Shown here one piece after another: positions 16,948 through 25,402 of a stretch of DNA of 42,367 nucleotides. The stretch comes from Gammaproteobacteria bacterium (GTDB taxonomy: Bacteria; Pseudomonadota; Gammaproteobacteria; Steroidobacterales; Steroidobacteraceae). The position numbers and the translations under genes are program-made. Each line of letters opens with the position of its first letter. Position 1 is the stretch's first letter. Below the pieces are notes generated by a model that was given only the letters and a program-made list of their open reading frames with translations, was not told where the DNA came from and did no database searches. The DNA lies in NCBI GenBank assembly GCA_027366635.1, contig DAHXNE010000056.1:1-42367 (forward strand), in the 5' to 3' direction.

Positions 16948-18990
16948 ATGCAATTGAGCAGTTACATTGCGGGCAATTGGGTGAGCGGCGCGGGCAGCGG
17001 TGCGGTGCTGCGCGATGCGACCACCGCAGAGCCGATCGCCAGCGCTTCGAGCGAAGGTCTCGACTTCGCCGCCGTGCTCGAGCATGCCCGCGCCGTCGGC
17101 GGTGTCAATTTGCGCCGCCTGAGCTTCCACGAGCGCGCTGCGCGCTTGAAGGCGCTCGCCCGATTCCTGAGCGAGCGCAAGGAGGAGCTGTACCGGCTCT
17201 CCTACGCCACTGGAGCAACGAAGTCCGATTCCTGGATCGACATCGACGGCGGCATCGGCACCCTGTTTGTCTACGCGAGCAAGGGCATGAAGGAGCTGCC
17301 CGACGGGCATGTGTACGTCGATGGCCCGGCCGAAGCGCTCGCCAAGAGCGGGGGCTTCCTCGGCCAGCACATCTGCGTGCCGCTCGAGGGCGCGGCGATA
17401 CACATCAATGCGTTCAACTTTCCGGTGTGGGGCATGCTGGAGAAGCTCGCACCGGCGCTGCTGGCCGGGATGCCGGCCGTCATCAAGCCCGCCACGGCCA
17501 CCGCCTACCTTACCCAGCTCGCCTTTCGGCTGATCATCGAATCGGGTCAGCTGCCCGAGGGCGCGGCGCAGTTGATTTGCGGAGGCGTTGGCGACTTGTT
17601 GGAGCATCTGACCTGCCAGGACATGATTGCCTTCACCGGCTCGGCGTCCACGGCGCGCAAGCTACGTACGTGTCCGCGGGTGCTCGAGCGGTCGGTACGC
17701 TTCACGGCCGAGACCGATTCGCTCAACTCGTGCATCCTCGGGCCCGATGCGGCCCCGGGCAGCCCCGAGTTCGATCTGTTCGTGCAGGAAGTGGTGCGGG
17801 AAATGACTGTCAAAGCGGGCCAGAAGTGCACCGCCATCCGCAAGGCGATTGTGCCGGCGTCCCGCGGCGCGGCGGTCGTCGAGGCGCTGCGTGCCGCACT
17901 GGAGAAAGTGGTCATCGGGGACCCGCGTCTGGAATCGGTCGGGATGGGACCGGTCGCCTCGCTCGCTCAGCGCCGCGAGGTGCTCGAGCAGCTGGCGCGC
18001 CTGAGGCGCGAGGCGCAGGTCGTGTGCGGCGGGAGCGCAGCGCCGGCGCTGGTCGGCGCGGACGCCGAGCGCGGCGCGTTCGTTGCGCCGACACTCTTGC
18101 ACTGCCCGGATGGCGCGCGCGGGCGGGCGGTGCACGAGGTCGAGGCATTCGGCCCCGTCAGCACGGTGGTGGCGTACGACAGCGTGGAAGCGGCCATCGA
18201 TCTGGCGCGCCGCGGTGCCGGCAGCCTGGTCGGTTCGGTGTTCACTGCGGACGACACGATTGCGGCGCGGTTGGTGTTGGGCCTGGCGCCGTTTCATGGC
18301 CGGGTGCTGGTGGTCAACCGCCACTGTGCCAAGGAGTCGACCGGGCACGGCTCGCCGTTGCCGCATCTGGTACACGGCGGGCCTGGACGTGCCGGTGGCG
18401 GTGAGGAGATGGGCGGAATTCGCGGAGTGCTGCACTACATGCAGCGCACGGCGGTGCAGGGGACGCCCGACGTGCTGACCGCCGTCACGGAGCGCTGGGT
18501 CCGAGGAGCCAGGGAACTCGAGCCGGACCAGCATCCGTTCCGTAAGCCGTTCGGCGCCCTACGGATCGGGGATACCTTCCGTTCCGGCGAGCGGCAGGTG
18601 ACGCTGCAGGACATCGAGCGTTTCGCGGCCGTCTCGGGTGATTACTTCTACGCACACATGGACGAGGCGGCGGCCCGGCGCAATCCAATCTTCGGCGGCC
18701 GGGTCGCGCATGGTTATTTTCTGATCTCGGCGGCGGCGGGGCTGTTCGTCGATCCGCCGCTGGGGCCGGTGCTCGCCAACTACGGCATCGACGGCCTGCA
18801 CTTCACGCAGCCGGTCAAGGCCGGTGACCGGATCAAGGTCCGTCTGACGTGCAAGGAGAAGTCGCTGCGCCTCGGACAGGGCTACGGCGAAGTGCGCTGG
18901 GATACGCAGATCACCAATCAGGACGGCGCGACGGTTGCGCAGTACGACGTACTGACGCTGGTCAGCGAGCGGGCGGTTCCCGGCGCGTAA
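16948..18990 (+). CDS. paaZ: Oxepin-CoA hydrolase / 3-oxo-5,6-dehydrosuberyl-CoA semialdehyde dehydrogenase PaaZ
   Basis: Two-domain enzyme that opens the oxepin-CoA ring and oxidises the resulting aldehyde with NADP. The 680 residues compare with 681 in E. coli. The aldehyde dehydrogenase domain (about 1-520) has Glu255 in AETDSLN and Cys294 in [12 protein letters not shown]. The C-terminal MaoC-type (R)-hydratase domain (about 540-680) has Asp565 and His570 in [14 protein letters not shown], then [13 protein letters not shown]. Both active sites are intact. ATG 16948 follows a GGGGG stretch. It is the last gene of the operon seen here. paaK, paaF, paaH, paaI and paaJ are absent from the window. 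Confidence 0.96.
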   Translation: MQLSSYIAGNWVSGAGSGAVLRDATTAEPIASASSEGLDFAAVLEHARAVGGVNLRRLSFHERAARLKALARFLSERKEELYRLSYATGATKSDSWIDIDGGIGTLFVYASKGMKELPDGHVYVDGPAEALAKSGGFLGQHICVPLEGAAIHINAFNFPVWGMLEKLAPALLAGMPAVIKPATATAYLTQLAFRLIIESGQLPEGAAQLICGGVGDLLEHLTCQDMIAFTGSASTARKLRTCPRVLERSVRFTAETDSLNSCILGPDAAPGSPEFDLFVQEVVREMTVKAGQKCTAIRKAIVPASRGAAVVEALRAALEKVVIGDPRLESVGMGPVASLAQRREVLEQLARLRREAQVVCGGSAAPALVGADAERGAFVAPTLLHCPDGARGRAVHEVEAFGPVSTVVAYDSVEAAIDLARRGAGSLVGSVFTADDTIAARLVLGLAPFHGRVLVVNRHCAKESTGHGSPLPHLVHGGPGRAGGGEEMGGIRGVLHYMQRTAVQGTPDVLTAVTERWVRGARELEPDQHPFRKPFGALRIGDTFRSGERQVTLQDIERFAAVSGDYFYAHMDEAAARRNPIFGGRVAHGYFLISAAAGLFVDPPLGPVLANYGIDGLHFTQPVKAGDRIKVRLTCKEKSLRLGQGYGEVRWDTQITNQDGATVAQYDVLTLVSERAVPGA

Positions 18991-19216
18991 GGTCGCTTGG
19001 TTCGATCATTGCATCCGCGCCACCTGCCTTGCGCGCATCTTTCCTGACGGCGCGATGGCTGGTGCCAACGCAACCTTGAGCTGCTGCGCGGACACCTTGA
19101 GTTAGCCGCTTCCGGCCGCATCATCTACCCATGCGGGAAGCCGGCGCTGATGTCGGCCTCCGTAGCAGTGGGTGCTTGGCGTCTGGGCGGCCATTTGCCG
19201 CGTCGGAGAGTTGTGC
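18991..19216. other. Intergenic region between paaZ and hsp20, with a direct repeat
   Basis: 226 bp without a credible gene. ACCTTGAG occurs twice (19073-19080 and 19094-19101), 21 bp apart, which is two helical turns. CTTGA resembles the -35 core of heat-shock sigma-32 promoters, but I see no matching CCCCAT-type -10 at 13-17 bp. No clear terminator was seen for the paa operon. Confidence 0.35.
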
Positions 19217-19636
19217 ATGAGCAGCGAGCGACGATACGGCTGGATGTGGGACGAGGCTTGCGATCTCGCTGACGCGGGCGAGCCGGTACAGCGGCGCTTC
19301 CTGCGCTATGTGGGGTCGGGGGCCGATGCCGCGGCCTGGGCGCCGCCAGTGGACATTCAGGAGACCTGCGAAGGGGTGGTGGTGGTGTTTGCGTTGCCGG
19401 GGGTCGCGCCGGAGGACATCGAGCTGCGGCTCGAGCCCGCCGCGCTCACCGTCAGTGCTGCGCGCCAGTTGAAGCTTGCGCACCCGGACGCGGTGATCCG
19501 CCGCCTGGAGATTCCGCATGGACGCTTCATCCGCCGCATTGCTCTCTCGGGCGTGCCGCTGGTTCTCTCGGCCACCCGGTATGAGCACGGCTGCCTCGAG
19601 GTCTACTTGGTGCGGGCGAAGGAGAGTCAGCTATGA
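19217..19636 (+). CDS. Small heat-shock protein, Hsp20/alpha-crystallin family
   Basis: A 139-residue ATP-independent chaperone that would hold unfolding proteins. The alpha-crystallin domain spans about 43-135: PPVDIQETCEGVVVVFALPGV, EDIELRLEPAALTVSA, RRLEIPHGRFIRRIALSG and ATRYEHGCLEVYLVR. The N-terminal arm is short and Trp-rich (YGWMWDEACDL). The C-terminal tail is only KESQL and lacks the I-x-I motif that most family members use to build large oligomers. ATG 19217 has CGGAGAG upstream. The stop overlaps the lon ATG (ATGA at 19633-19636), so chaperone and protease are translated together. Confidence 0.9.
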   Translation: MSSERRYGWMWDEACDLADAGEPVQRRFLRYVGSGADAAAWAPPVDIQETCEGVVVVFALPGVAPEDIELRLEPAALTVSAARQLKLAHPDAVIRRLEIPHGRFIRRIALSGVPLVLSATRYEHGCLEVYLVRAKESQL

Positions 19637-22050
19637 CGGACCCGGCGAAAACTTCCACCGCACCTCAGATCGAGCTGCCGCCCTTGCCGGCCGACGCGGT
19701 GCCCATCGTGGCGATGCGCAACGTGGTGCTGTTTCCCGGCATCGTACTGCCGGTGACGCTCGGGCGGGAGGAAAGCATCGCCGCCGCGCAGGAGGCCGTG
19801 CGCACCGGGCGCAAGGTGGGCCTGGTGCTGCAGCGGGATCCGGCGGTCGAGCAGCCTGTTGCGAGCGATTTGCACGGCGTGGGCGTGCTCGCCACGGTCG
19901 TGCGCTACATCACCGGCAACGATGGCGCCCATCATCTGGTCTGTCAGGGCGAAAGCCGATTCAGGCTATTGGAAGTGGTGCGCGACAAGCCATTCATCGC
20001 CGCGCGCGTCGAGCCGATCGTCGAGCCGACGGTCGCGGGCGCGGAAATCGAGGCGCGCAGGGACTTCTTGAAAGAGCGGGCCGTCGAGGCTTTGTCGCTG
20101 CTGCCGCAGGTGCCCGCGGAGCTGGCGCGAACGGTCCAGGGCATCGAGTCCGCCGGACAGCTCGCCGATCTCATCGTCAGCTTCATGGAAGTCAAGTCGG
20201 AGGAAAAGCAGGACGTACTCGAGACCGTCGAGTTGCGGGAACGGCTGGACAAGGTGGTGACGATGCTGGCCCATCGTCTGGAGGTCCTGAAGGTCACCCG
20301 CGAGATCACCGAGCAGACCCAGGCGGCCCTCGGCGAGCGCCAGCGCGAGGCGGTGCTGCGTGAGCAGCTGCACCAGCTGCAGAAGGAGCTGGGCGAAGGC
20401 GAGGGCGAGGGGAGCGAGCTCGCCGAGCTCGACAAGGCGATCACCCAGGCGCGCATGCCCCCCGAGGTCGAGGAGCAGGCGCGCAAGGAGCTCAACCGGC
20501 TGCGCCGCATGAGCGAGGCGAGTCCCGAGCACGGCATGGTGCGCACCTACCTCGACTGGCTGGTCTCACTCCCGTGGAGCATCGCGGACGCCGAGGACAT
20601 CGATATCGAGCGCGCGCGCCGGGTGCTCGAGGAGGACCACTATGGCTTGGAGAAGATCAAGCGGCGGATCCTGGAGTACTTGGCCGTGCGCAAGCTCAAT
20701 CCGCAAGGCCGCAGTCCGATCCTGTGCTTCGTCGGGCCGCCGGGTGTGGGCAAGACGTCGCTTGGGCAGAGCGTGGCGCGCGCGCTAGGCGTGAAGTTCG
20801 TGCGTGCCAGTCTTGGCGGCGTGCATGACGAGGCGGAAATTCGCGGTCACCGGCGCACCTACATCGGTGCGTTACCGGGCAACATCATCCAGGGCCTGCG
20901 CAAGGCCGGTACGCGCAATCCGGTATTCATGCTCGATGAGATCGACAAGCTCGGGGCGAGCTTTCAGGGCGACCCGTCGGCGGCGCTTCTGGAGGTGCTC
21001 GATCCGGAGCAGAACTCGACTTTTCGCGACAATTACCTGGGGCTGCCCTTCGACCTGCGCAATGTGCTGTTCATCGCCACCGCGAACGTCCTCGAGACGA
21101 TCCCTGGGCCGTTGCGCGATCGCATGGAGATCATTCAACTGACCGGCTACACCGATGAGGAGAAGCTGCAGATCGCGCGGCGCTACCTGGTGGGGCGGCA
21201 GCTGCAGGCGAATGGACTCTCGGCCGCGCAGGCGGAGATTTCCGATGCCGCGTTGTTGCGGATCATTCACGAGTACACGCGCGAGTCGGGATGCCGGAGT
21301 CTCGAGCGGGAGATCGGGGCTCTGCTGCGCAACGGGGCCATGCGCATCGCCGAAGGCAAGGAGAGCGCCGTGTCCTTTGGGCCGCAGGATGTGTCGGAGG
21401 TCCTCGGTCCGGCCCGCTTCGAGAACGAGGTCGCGCAACGTACCTCGGTGCCGGGCGTGGCGACGGGGCTGGCCTGGACCCCGGTTGGGGGCGACATTCT
21501 GTTCATCGAGGCGGCGCGCCTGCCCGGCGCCGGTAAGCTGATCCTGACCGGCCAGCTCGGCGATGTCATGAAGGAGTCGGCGCAGGCGGCGCTCAGTCTC
21601 GTCAAGGCACAGGCCGAGGAACTCGCCATCGACCCGAAGATCTTCGACCAGAGCGACATCCATGTGCACGTACCGGCCGGGGCGATCCCCAAGGACGGGC
21701 CGAGCGCTGGCGTTGCCATGTACGTTGCGCTGGCCTCGCTGCTGAAGCGCCAGTCGGTGCGCCCCGATGTCGCCATGACCGGTGAAATCAGCCTGCGGGG
21801 CCTCGTGTTGCCCGTTGGCGGCATCAAGGAGAAGACGATTGCGGCCGCGCGCGCCGGCATTCGCAAGGTGATCCTGCCGGCGCGCAATCGGCGTGATCTG
21901 GAGGACATCCCGGCCAGCGTGCGCGCCACGCTGCAGTTCGTGTGGGTCGAGAAGGTCTCGGAAGCGCTCGAGGCGGCGCTCGGTGCGCCCACCGGCGCGC
22001 GCGAGTCCCCGGGCCGAGGCCCGGGGAGCGCGGCGCGCTCGGCGGCCTGA
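19633..22050 (+). CDS. lon: ATP-dependent Lon protease
   Basis: A 805-residue cytoplasmic AAA+ serine protease for damaged and short-lived regulatory proteins. The N-terminal LonN domain begins LPPLPADAVPIVAMRNVVLFPG. A coiled-coil-rich stretch at about 215-300 follows (QREAVLREQLHQLQKELGEG). Walker A is GPPGVGKTS near 368-376 and Walker B is FMLDEIDK near 432-439. The protease domain has Ser691 in KDGPSAGVAM and Lys732 in GGIKEKTIAAARAG, the Ser-Lys dyad. The start has AAGGAGAG 7 nt upstream and overlaps the hsp20 stop. The last 20 codons, Gly/Ala/Arg-rich, contain a strong palindrome. This may be a second lon copy, as the usual clpX-lon setting is absent. Confidence 0.96.
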   Translation: MTDPAKTSTAPQIELPPLPADAVPIVAMRNVVLFPGIVLPVTLGREESIAAAQEAVRTGRKVGLVLQRDPAVEQPVASDLHGVGVLATVVRYITGNDGAHHLVCQGESRFRLLEVVRDKPFIAARVEPIVEPTVAGAEIEARRDFLKERAVEALSLLPQVPAELARTVQGIESAGQLADLIVSFMEVKSEEKQDVLETVELRERLDKVVTMLAHRLEVLKVTREITEQTQAALGERQREAVLREQLHQLQKELGEGEGEGSELAELDKAITQARMPPEVEEQARKELNRLRRMSEASPEHGMVRTYLDWLVSLPWSIADAEDIDIERARRVLEEDHYGLEKIKRRILEYLAVRKLNPQGRSPILCFVGPPGVGKTSLGQSVARALGVKFVRASLGGVHDEAEIRGHRRTYIGALPGNIIQGLRKAGTRNPVFMLDEIDKLGASFQGDPSAALLEVLDPEQNSTFRDNYLGLPFDLRNVLFIATANVLETIPGPLRDRMEIIQLTGYTDEEKLQIARRYLVGRQLQANGLSAAQAEISDAALLRIIHEYTRESGCRSLEREIGALLRNGAMRIAEGKESAVSFGPQDVSEVLGPARFENEVAQRTSVPGVATGLAWTPVGGDILFIEAARLPGAGKLILTGQLGDVMKESAQAALSLVKAQAEELAIDPKIFDQSDIHVHVPAGAIPKDGPSAGVAMYVALASLLKRQSVRPDVAMTGEISLRGLVLPVGGIKEKTIAAARAGIRKVILPARNRRDLEDIPASVRATLQFVWVEKVSEALEAALGAPTGARESPGRGPGSAARSAA
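22006..22027. repeat. Strong inverted repeat at the 3' end of lon
   Basis: A perfect 10-bp palindrome (left arm TCCCCGGGCC, centre GA) inside the last codons of lon, 20 nt before the stop codon. It would make a very stable RNA hairpin and might act in 3'-end formation between the convergent lon and wrbA genes. No T-run follows, so it is not a standard intrinsic terminator. Confidence 0.5.
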
Positions 22051-22109
22051 GCGATCGACCCCGGCTAGCGGTTGCGCGGACCGGCCGCTGCCGGGGGATT
22101 GCGCATGCC

Positions 22110-22739
22110 CTACGGCGCCGACGCCCGTGCGCTGGCGCCATGCGCCAGTCGGGCGGCGATCTCAGCCACGTGCCGGCCCTGGAAGCGTGCTCCGGCCAGC
22201 TCGTTCTCGCTCGGCTGCCGCGAGCCGTCGCCGCTGGCGAGGGTCGTCGCGCCGTACGGACTGCCACCGCTGATCTCGTCCATGCGCGTCAGCCCGGCAA
22301 AGGCGTACGGTAGGCCCACGATGATCATTCCCTGATGCAGCAGGGTGTTGTGGAAGCTCGTGATCGTGGTCTCCTGGCCGCCGTGCTGGGTGCCCGTCGA
22401 GACGAACACACTGCCCACCTTGCCGACCAGGGCGCCCTTGGCCCAAAGGCCGCCGGTCTGATCGAGGAAATTGCGCATTTGCGCGGCCATATTGCCGAAG
22501 CGCGTCGGGGTGCCGAAGATGATGGCGTCGTAGTCGGCCAGCTCATCGACAGCGGCAACGGGCGCTTTTTGCTGGGTCTTGATGCCCGCCTTGCGCGCGG
22601 TCTCCTCGGGCAGCAGCTCCGGTACGCGCTTGACGCTCACCACGGTGCCGTGCACCGCCGCCGCACCTTCGGCGACAGCTTCAGCCATACGTTCCACGTG
22701 ACCGTACGACGAGTAATACAAAACAAGAACTTTGGCCAT
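22110..22739 (-). CDS. wrbA: NAD(P)H:quinone oxidoreductase WrbA
   Basis: FMN-binding flavodoxin-like enzyme that reduces quinones in two-electron steps and so limits oxidative stress. The 209 residues start [26 protein letters not shown], the FMN phosphate loop. [29 protein letters not shown] and [32 protein letters not shown] then match WrbA closely. The C-terminal [24 protein letters not shown] is also family-typical. ATG at 22739 has an AGGAGG ribosome site 9 nt upstream, so the longer open frame upstream is not used. It converges with lon and is divergent from the TAXI gene with 84 bp between them. Confidence 0.96.
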   Translation of the reverse strand: MAKVLVLYYSSYGHVERMAEAVAEGAAAVHGTVVSVKRVPELLPEETARKAGIKTQQKAPVAAVDELADYDAIIFGTPTRFGNMAAQMRNFLDQTGGLWAKGALVGKVGSVFVSTGTQHGGQETTITSFHNTLLHQGMIIVGLPYAFAGLTRMDEISGGSPYGATTLASGDGSRQPSENELAGARFQGRHVAEIAARLAHGASARASAP

Positions 22740-22823
22740 GCTTCCCGCCTCCTGAGGTGACTGGAGGGCAAAGTATACGGCCTGGAAGGCGCGCGGTCGT
22801 GGCTTTGGTAGACTCGCGCGACC

Positions 22824-24230
22824 ATGGAACCGAAGCGCAAACCGGAGGAGTCGCGGCGGCGCAAGAGCGCCGAGCACAGCTTCGCGCTGAAGATCACCAC
22901 CATCTCGTGGGGCGATCTATTGGACGCGTTGGTGCCCGTCCTGCTCGTCAGCGCCATCGCGATCTGGTTGACGGTGCATTTCACGCAGCCGCAGACGCCG
23001 CGAACCCTGACGATGAGTGGCGGACCGCCGGGCAGCATCTTCGAGATCGACGCCGAGCGCTTCAAGTCGATTCTCGCCCGCAGCGGCATCACGCTGCACG
23101 TGTTGCCCTCGCAGGGCTCGGCGGAGAATCTGCAGCGGCTGCAGACCAAGCACTCCGGCGTGGATCTCGCGCTTGTGCAGGCGACCACCAGTCTTGCCGG
23201 CAAGACTGCCGGGTCCGGGGCGCGGCGCACGCGCGAGCGCGCCCACCGCCTCGTCTCCCTCGGCAGCATGTTTTATCAGCCGCTCACCATCTTCTACCGT
23301 GGTCGGCGGCTGCAGCGCCTCGCGCAGCTGCGCGGCGAGAGCATCGCCATCGGCAAGCCCGGCAGCGGCACGCGCGCCTTGGCACTGGCGCTGCTGAAAG
23401 CCAACGGCATCGTTCCGGGCGGACCGACCCGGCTGCTGGGGCTGGAAGGGACTGCCGCGCGTGATGCGCTGTTGGCCGGGCGGGTCAATGCGATCTTTCT
23501 GACCGCTGATTCGACTCCGCTGCCGGTCATCATCAAGATGCTGCGCACGGCCGGCATCCGGCTGTTCGCCTTTACCCAAGCCAACGCCTACGTGCGGCGC
23601 TTCCCGTTCCTGCACAAGGTGAGTATTCCGACCGGCACCTTCGATCTGGCGCGCAACCTGCCGCGCCGACGCATCACGCTGCTTGCTCCGGCGGTCGAGC
23701 TCATTGCCCGCGAGGATCTGCGTCCGGCCCTGTGCGATCTGCTGATCCAGACCGCGCAGAGGATCTACGGCCGGGCTACGGTGCTGCACGCGGCCGGTGA
23801 GTTTCCCAACACCGCCACGTTTCGCTATCGCCTGGATCGGCAGGCGGCGCGCTATTACAAAACCGGCAACAGGAGCTTCCTGTACCGATATCTGCCGTTC
23901 TGGCTCGCGAGTCTGCTCAGCCGTATCGCGGTGGTGATGGTGCCGATCATTGTGGTGCTCATCCCTGGACTGGCCTATCTGCCGCAGCTGTACAGTTGGC
24001 GAGTCAAGAGCCGCATCCACCGCCGCTACGCGGAACTGATGGCCCTGGAGCGCGAATCGCTCACGCCGCTGACGCCGGAGCGGCGGCTGGTGCTGCTCGA
24101 CCGCCTGCATGCCATCGAGCGATCGGTGATCCTGCGGCGGATGCCGGGCTCGCACGCCGAGCAGCTCTACCAGCTGCGCGAGCGGATCGAGTTCGTGCGC
24201 GGCAATCTGTCTCGTGCCGCGCCCGGTTGA
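22824..24230 (+). CDS. TAXI-family TRAP solute-binding-like protein, membrane anchored
   Basis: A 468-residue protein resembling TAXI solute receptors of TRAP transporters. A basic N-terminus is followed by a membrane segment at about 34-52 ([20 protein letters not shown]). The binding domain at about 60-345 has [29 protein letters not shown], the [15 protein letters not shown] loop and [12 protein letters not shown] second strongly hydrophobic stretch at about 355-388 ([21 protein letters not shown]) leads to a charged, helical tail of about 80 residues. Ordinary TAXI receptors are free periplasmic proteins beside DctQM permeases. No permease gene is present here, so a sensory or accessory role is possible. 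The ligand is unknown. Confidence 0.8.
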   Translation: MEPKRKPEESRRRKSAEHSFALKITTISWGDLLDALVPVLLVSAIAIWLTVHFTQPQTPRTLTMSGGPPGSIFEIDAERFKSILARSGITLHVLPSQGSAENLQRLQTKHSGVDLALVQATTSLAGKTAGSGARRTRERAHRLVSLGSMFYQPLTIFYRGRRLQRLAQLRGESIAIGKPGSGTRALALALLKANGIVPGGPTRLLGLEGTAARDALLAGRVNAIFLTADSTPLPVIIKMLRTAGIRLFAFTQANAYVRRFPFLHKVSIPTGTFDLARNLPRRRITLLAPAVELIAREDLRPALCDLLIQTAQRIYGRATVLHAAGEFPNTATFRYRLDRQAARYYKTGNRSFLYRYLPFWLASLLSRIAVVMVPIIVVLIPGLAYLPQLYSWRVKSRIHRRYAELMALERESLTPLTPERRLVLLDRLHAIERSVILRRMPGSHAEQLYQLRERIEFVRGNLSRAAPG

Positions 24231-24370
24231 GCCGTCGGTCGCTCAGTGCGTAGCGTGCTCGGTTGGTCGTGCGGGCCGCCAAGTCCCGCTTCGGCCCCAG
24301 TCATGGCGTGGATGCGGCAACGAATACGAGGCAGCGGAACCGCGCGCCGCGCAGCGCGGCGGTGCGCCCT

Positions 24371-25402
24371 TCAGCTCTGCATCACCGAGCGCACATCGAT
24401 CGGTTCCACGTGGCTCGCCAGCCGCGCGTGCGCCGCAAGGCCCTTCTGTTCGAGCCACTCTCCGTTGAACAGTCGCGACTGATACTTCGCCCCGCCGTCG
24501 CACAGGATGGTCACCACCGTGTGGCCGGGTCCGAGCTCGCGCGCCACGCGGGCCGCCGCCGCGACGTTGAGTCCGCTGGTGCTGCCGAGGAACAGGCCCT
24601 CTTCGCGCAGCAGCTGGTAGACGTGGCTGACCGTTTCGGCGTCTTCGATGTGCACCGCCGCATCGATGGGCGCGTCCTGCATGTTGGCCGTCACGCGACC
24701 GATGCCGATGCCCTCGGTGATCGAGCCGGAGCCGGTTGCCTTGAGCGTGCCGCTGCGCACGTATTCATACAGGCTGCTGCCGGGCGGATCGGCAAGCACG
24801 CACCGCACGGCTCGGCGCTTGGACTTCAGAAAATGGCTCACGCCGGCGAAGGTGCCGCCGGTACCGGCGGCACAGGTGAAGGCGTCCAGCCGCCCGCCAG
24901 TCTGCTCCCAGAGTTCCGGCCCGGTGGTGTCGATGTGTGCCTGGCGGTTGACCGTGTTGTCGAACTGGTTGGCCCAGATCGCATCGGGTAGATGCGCCGC
25001 GAGGCGCTGCGCGACCTTCTGGTATTGGTTGGGATTGCTGTACGGCACCGCCGGCACCTTGTGCACCTCGGCGCCGAGGGTCTCGAGCAGCCGGTATTTC
25101 TCCGATGACTGGTTGTCCGGCATCACGATGACGCAGCGGTAGCCCCGGGCATTGCACACGTGCGCCAAGCCGATCCCGGTGTTGCCCGCGGTGCCCTCGA
25201 CGACCGTGCCGTTCGGGGCAAGCGCGCCGCTGCGCTCGGCGGCGAGCACGATGGCGCGGGCGGCGCGATCCTTGACCGAGCCGCCGGGGTTGAGGAACTC
25301 GGCCTTGCCGAGCACTTCGCAGCCGGTGGCTTCGCTGAGGCGCCTGAGGCGGATCAGCGGTGTGTGGCCAACGGTTGCGACAAACCCATCGTCAATGCTC
25401 AC
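24371..25402 (-). CDS. cysK: Cysteine synthase (O-acetylserine sulfhydrylase family)
   Basis: PLP enzyme that forms cysteine from O-acetylserine and sulfide. The 343 residues show VGHTPLIRLRRLSEATG and the PLP lysine in NPGGSVKDRAA. EGTAGNTGIGLA is the phosphate-binding Asn loop, AAGTGGTFAGV follows, and GSTSGLNVAAA lies near the C-terminus. The loop reads GTAGNTG where classical CysK has PTSGNTG, so it may be a CysM- or CBS-like branch. The start is GTG at 25402, backed by GGAGG in the upstream cysG sequence. The frame overlaps the end of cysG by 11 nt, implying translational coupling. With cysH and cysG it forms one sulfur operon ending in sulfide fixation. Confidence 0.88.
   Translation of the reverse strand: MSIDDGFVATVGHTPLIRLRRLSEATGCEVLGKAEFLNPGGSVKDRAARAIVLAAERSGALAPNGTVVEGTAGNTGIGLAHVCNARGYRCVIVMPDNQSSEKYRLLETLGAEVHKVPAVPYSNPNQYQKVAQRLAAHLPDAIWANQFDNTVNRQAHIDTTGPELWEQTGGRLDAFTCAAGTGGTFAGVSHFLKSKRRAVRCVLADPPGSSLYEYVRSGTLKATGSGSITEGIGIGRVTANMQDAPIDAAVHIEDAETVSHVYQLLREEGLFLGSTSGLNVAAAARVARELGPGHTVVTILCDGGAKYQSRLFNGEWLEQKGLAAHARLASHVEPIDVRSVMQS

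Noticed and set aside
15661..17607. Minus-strand open frame of about 648 codons
   Set aside because: Antisense to paaE, paaG and paaZ, with low-complexity Arg/Gln/Pro composition and no recognisable fold.
19070..19216. Sigma-32 heat-shock promoter upstream of hsp20
   Set aside because: CTTGAG elements exist but no CCCCAT-like -10 occurs at 13-17 bp. The nearest CCCAT is 26 bp away.
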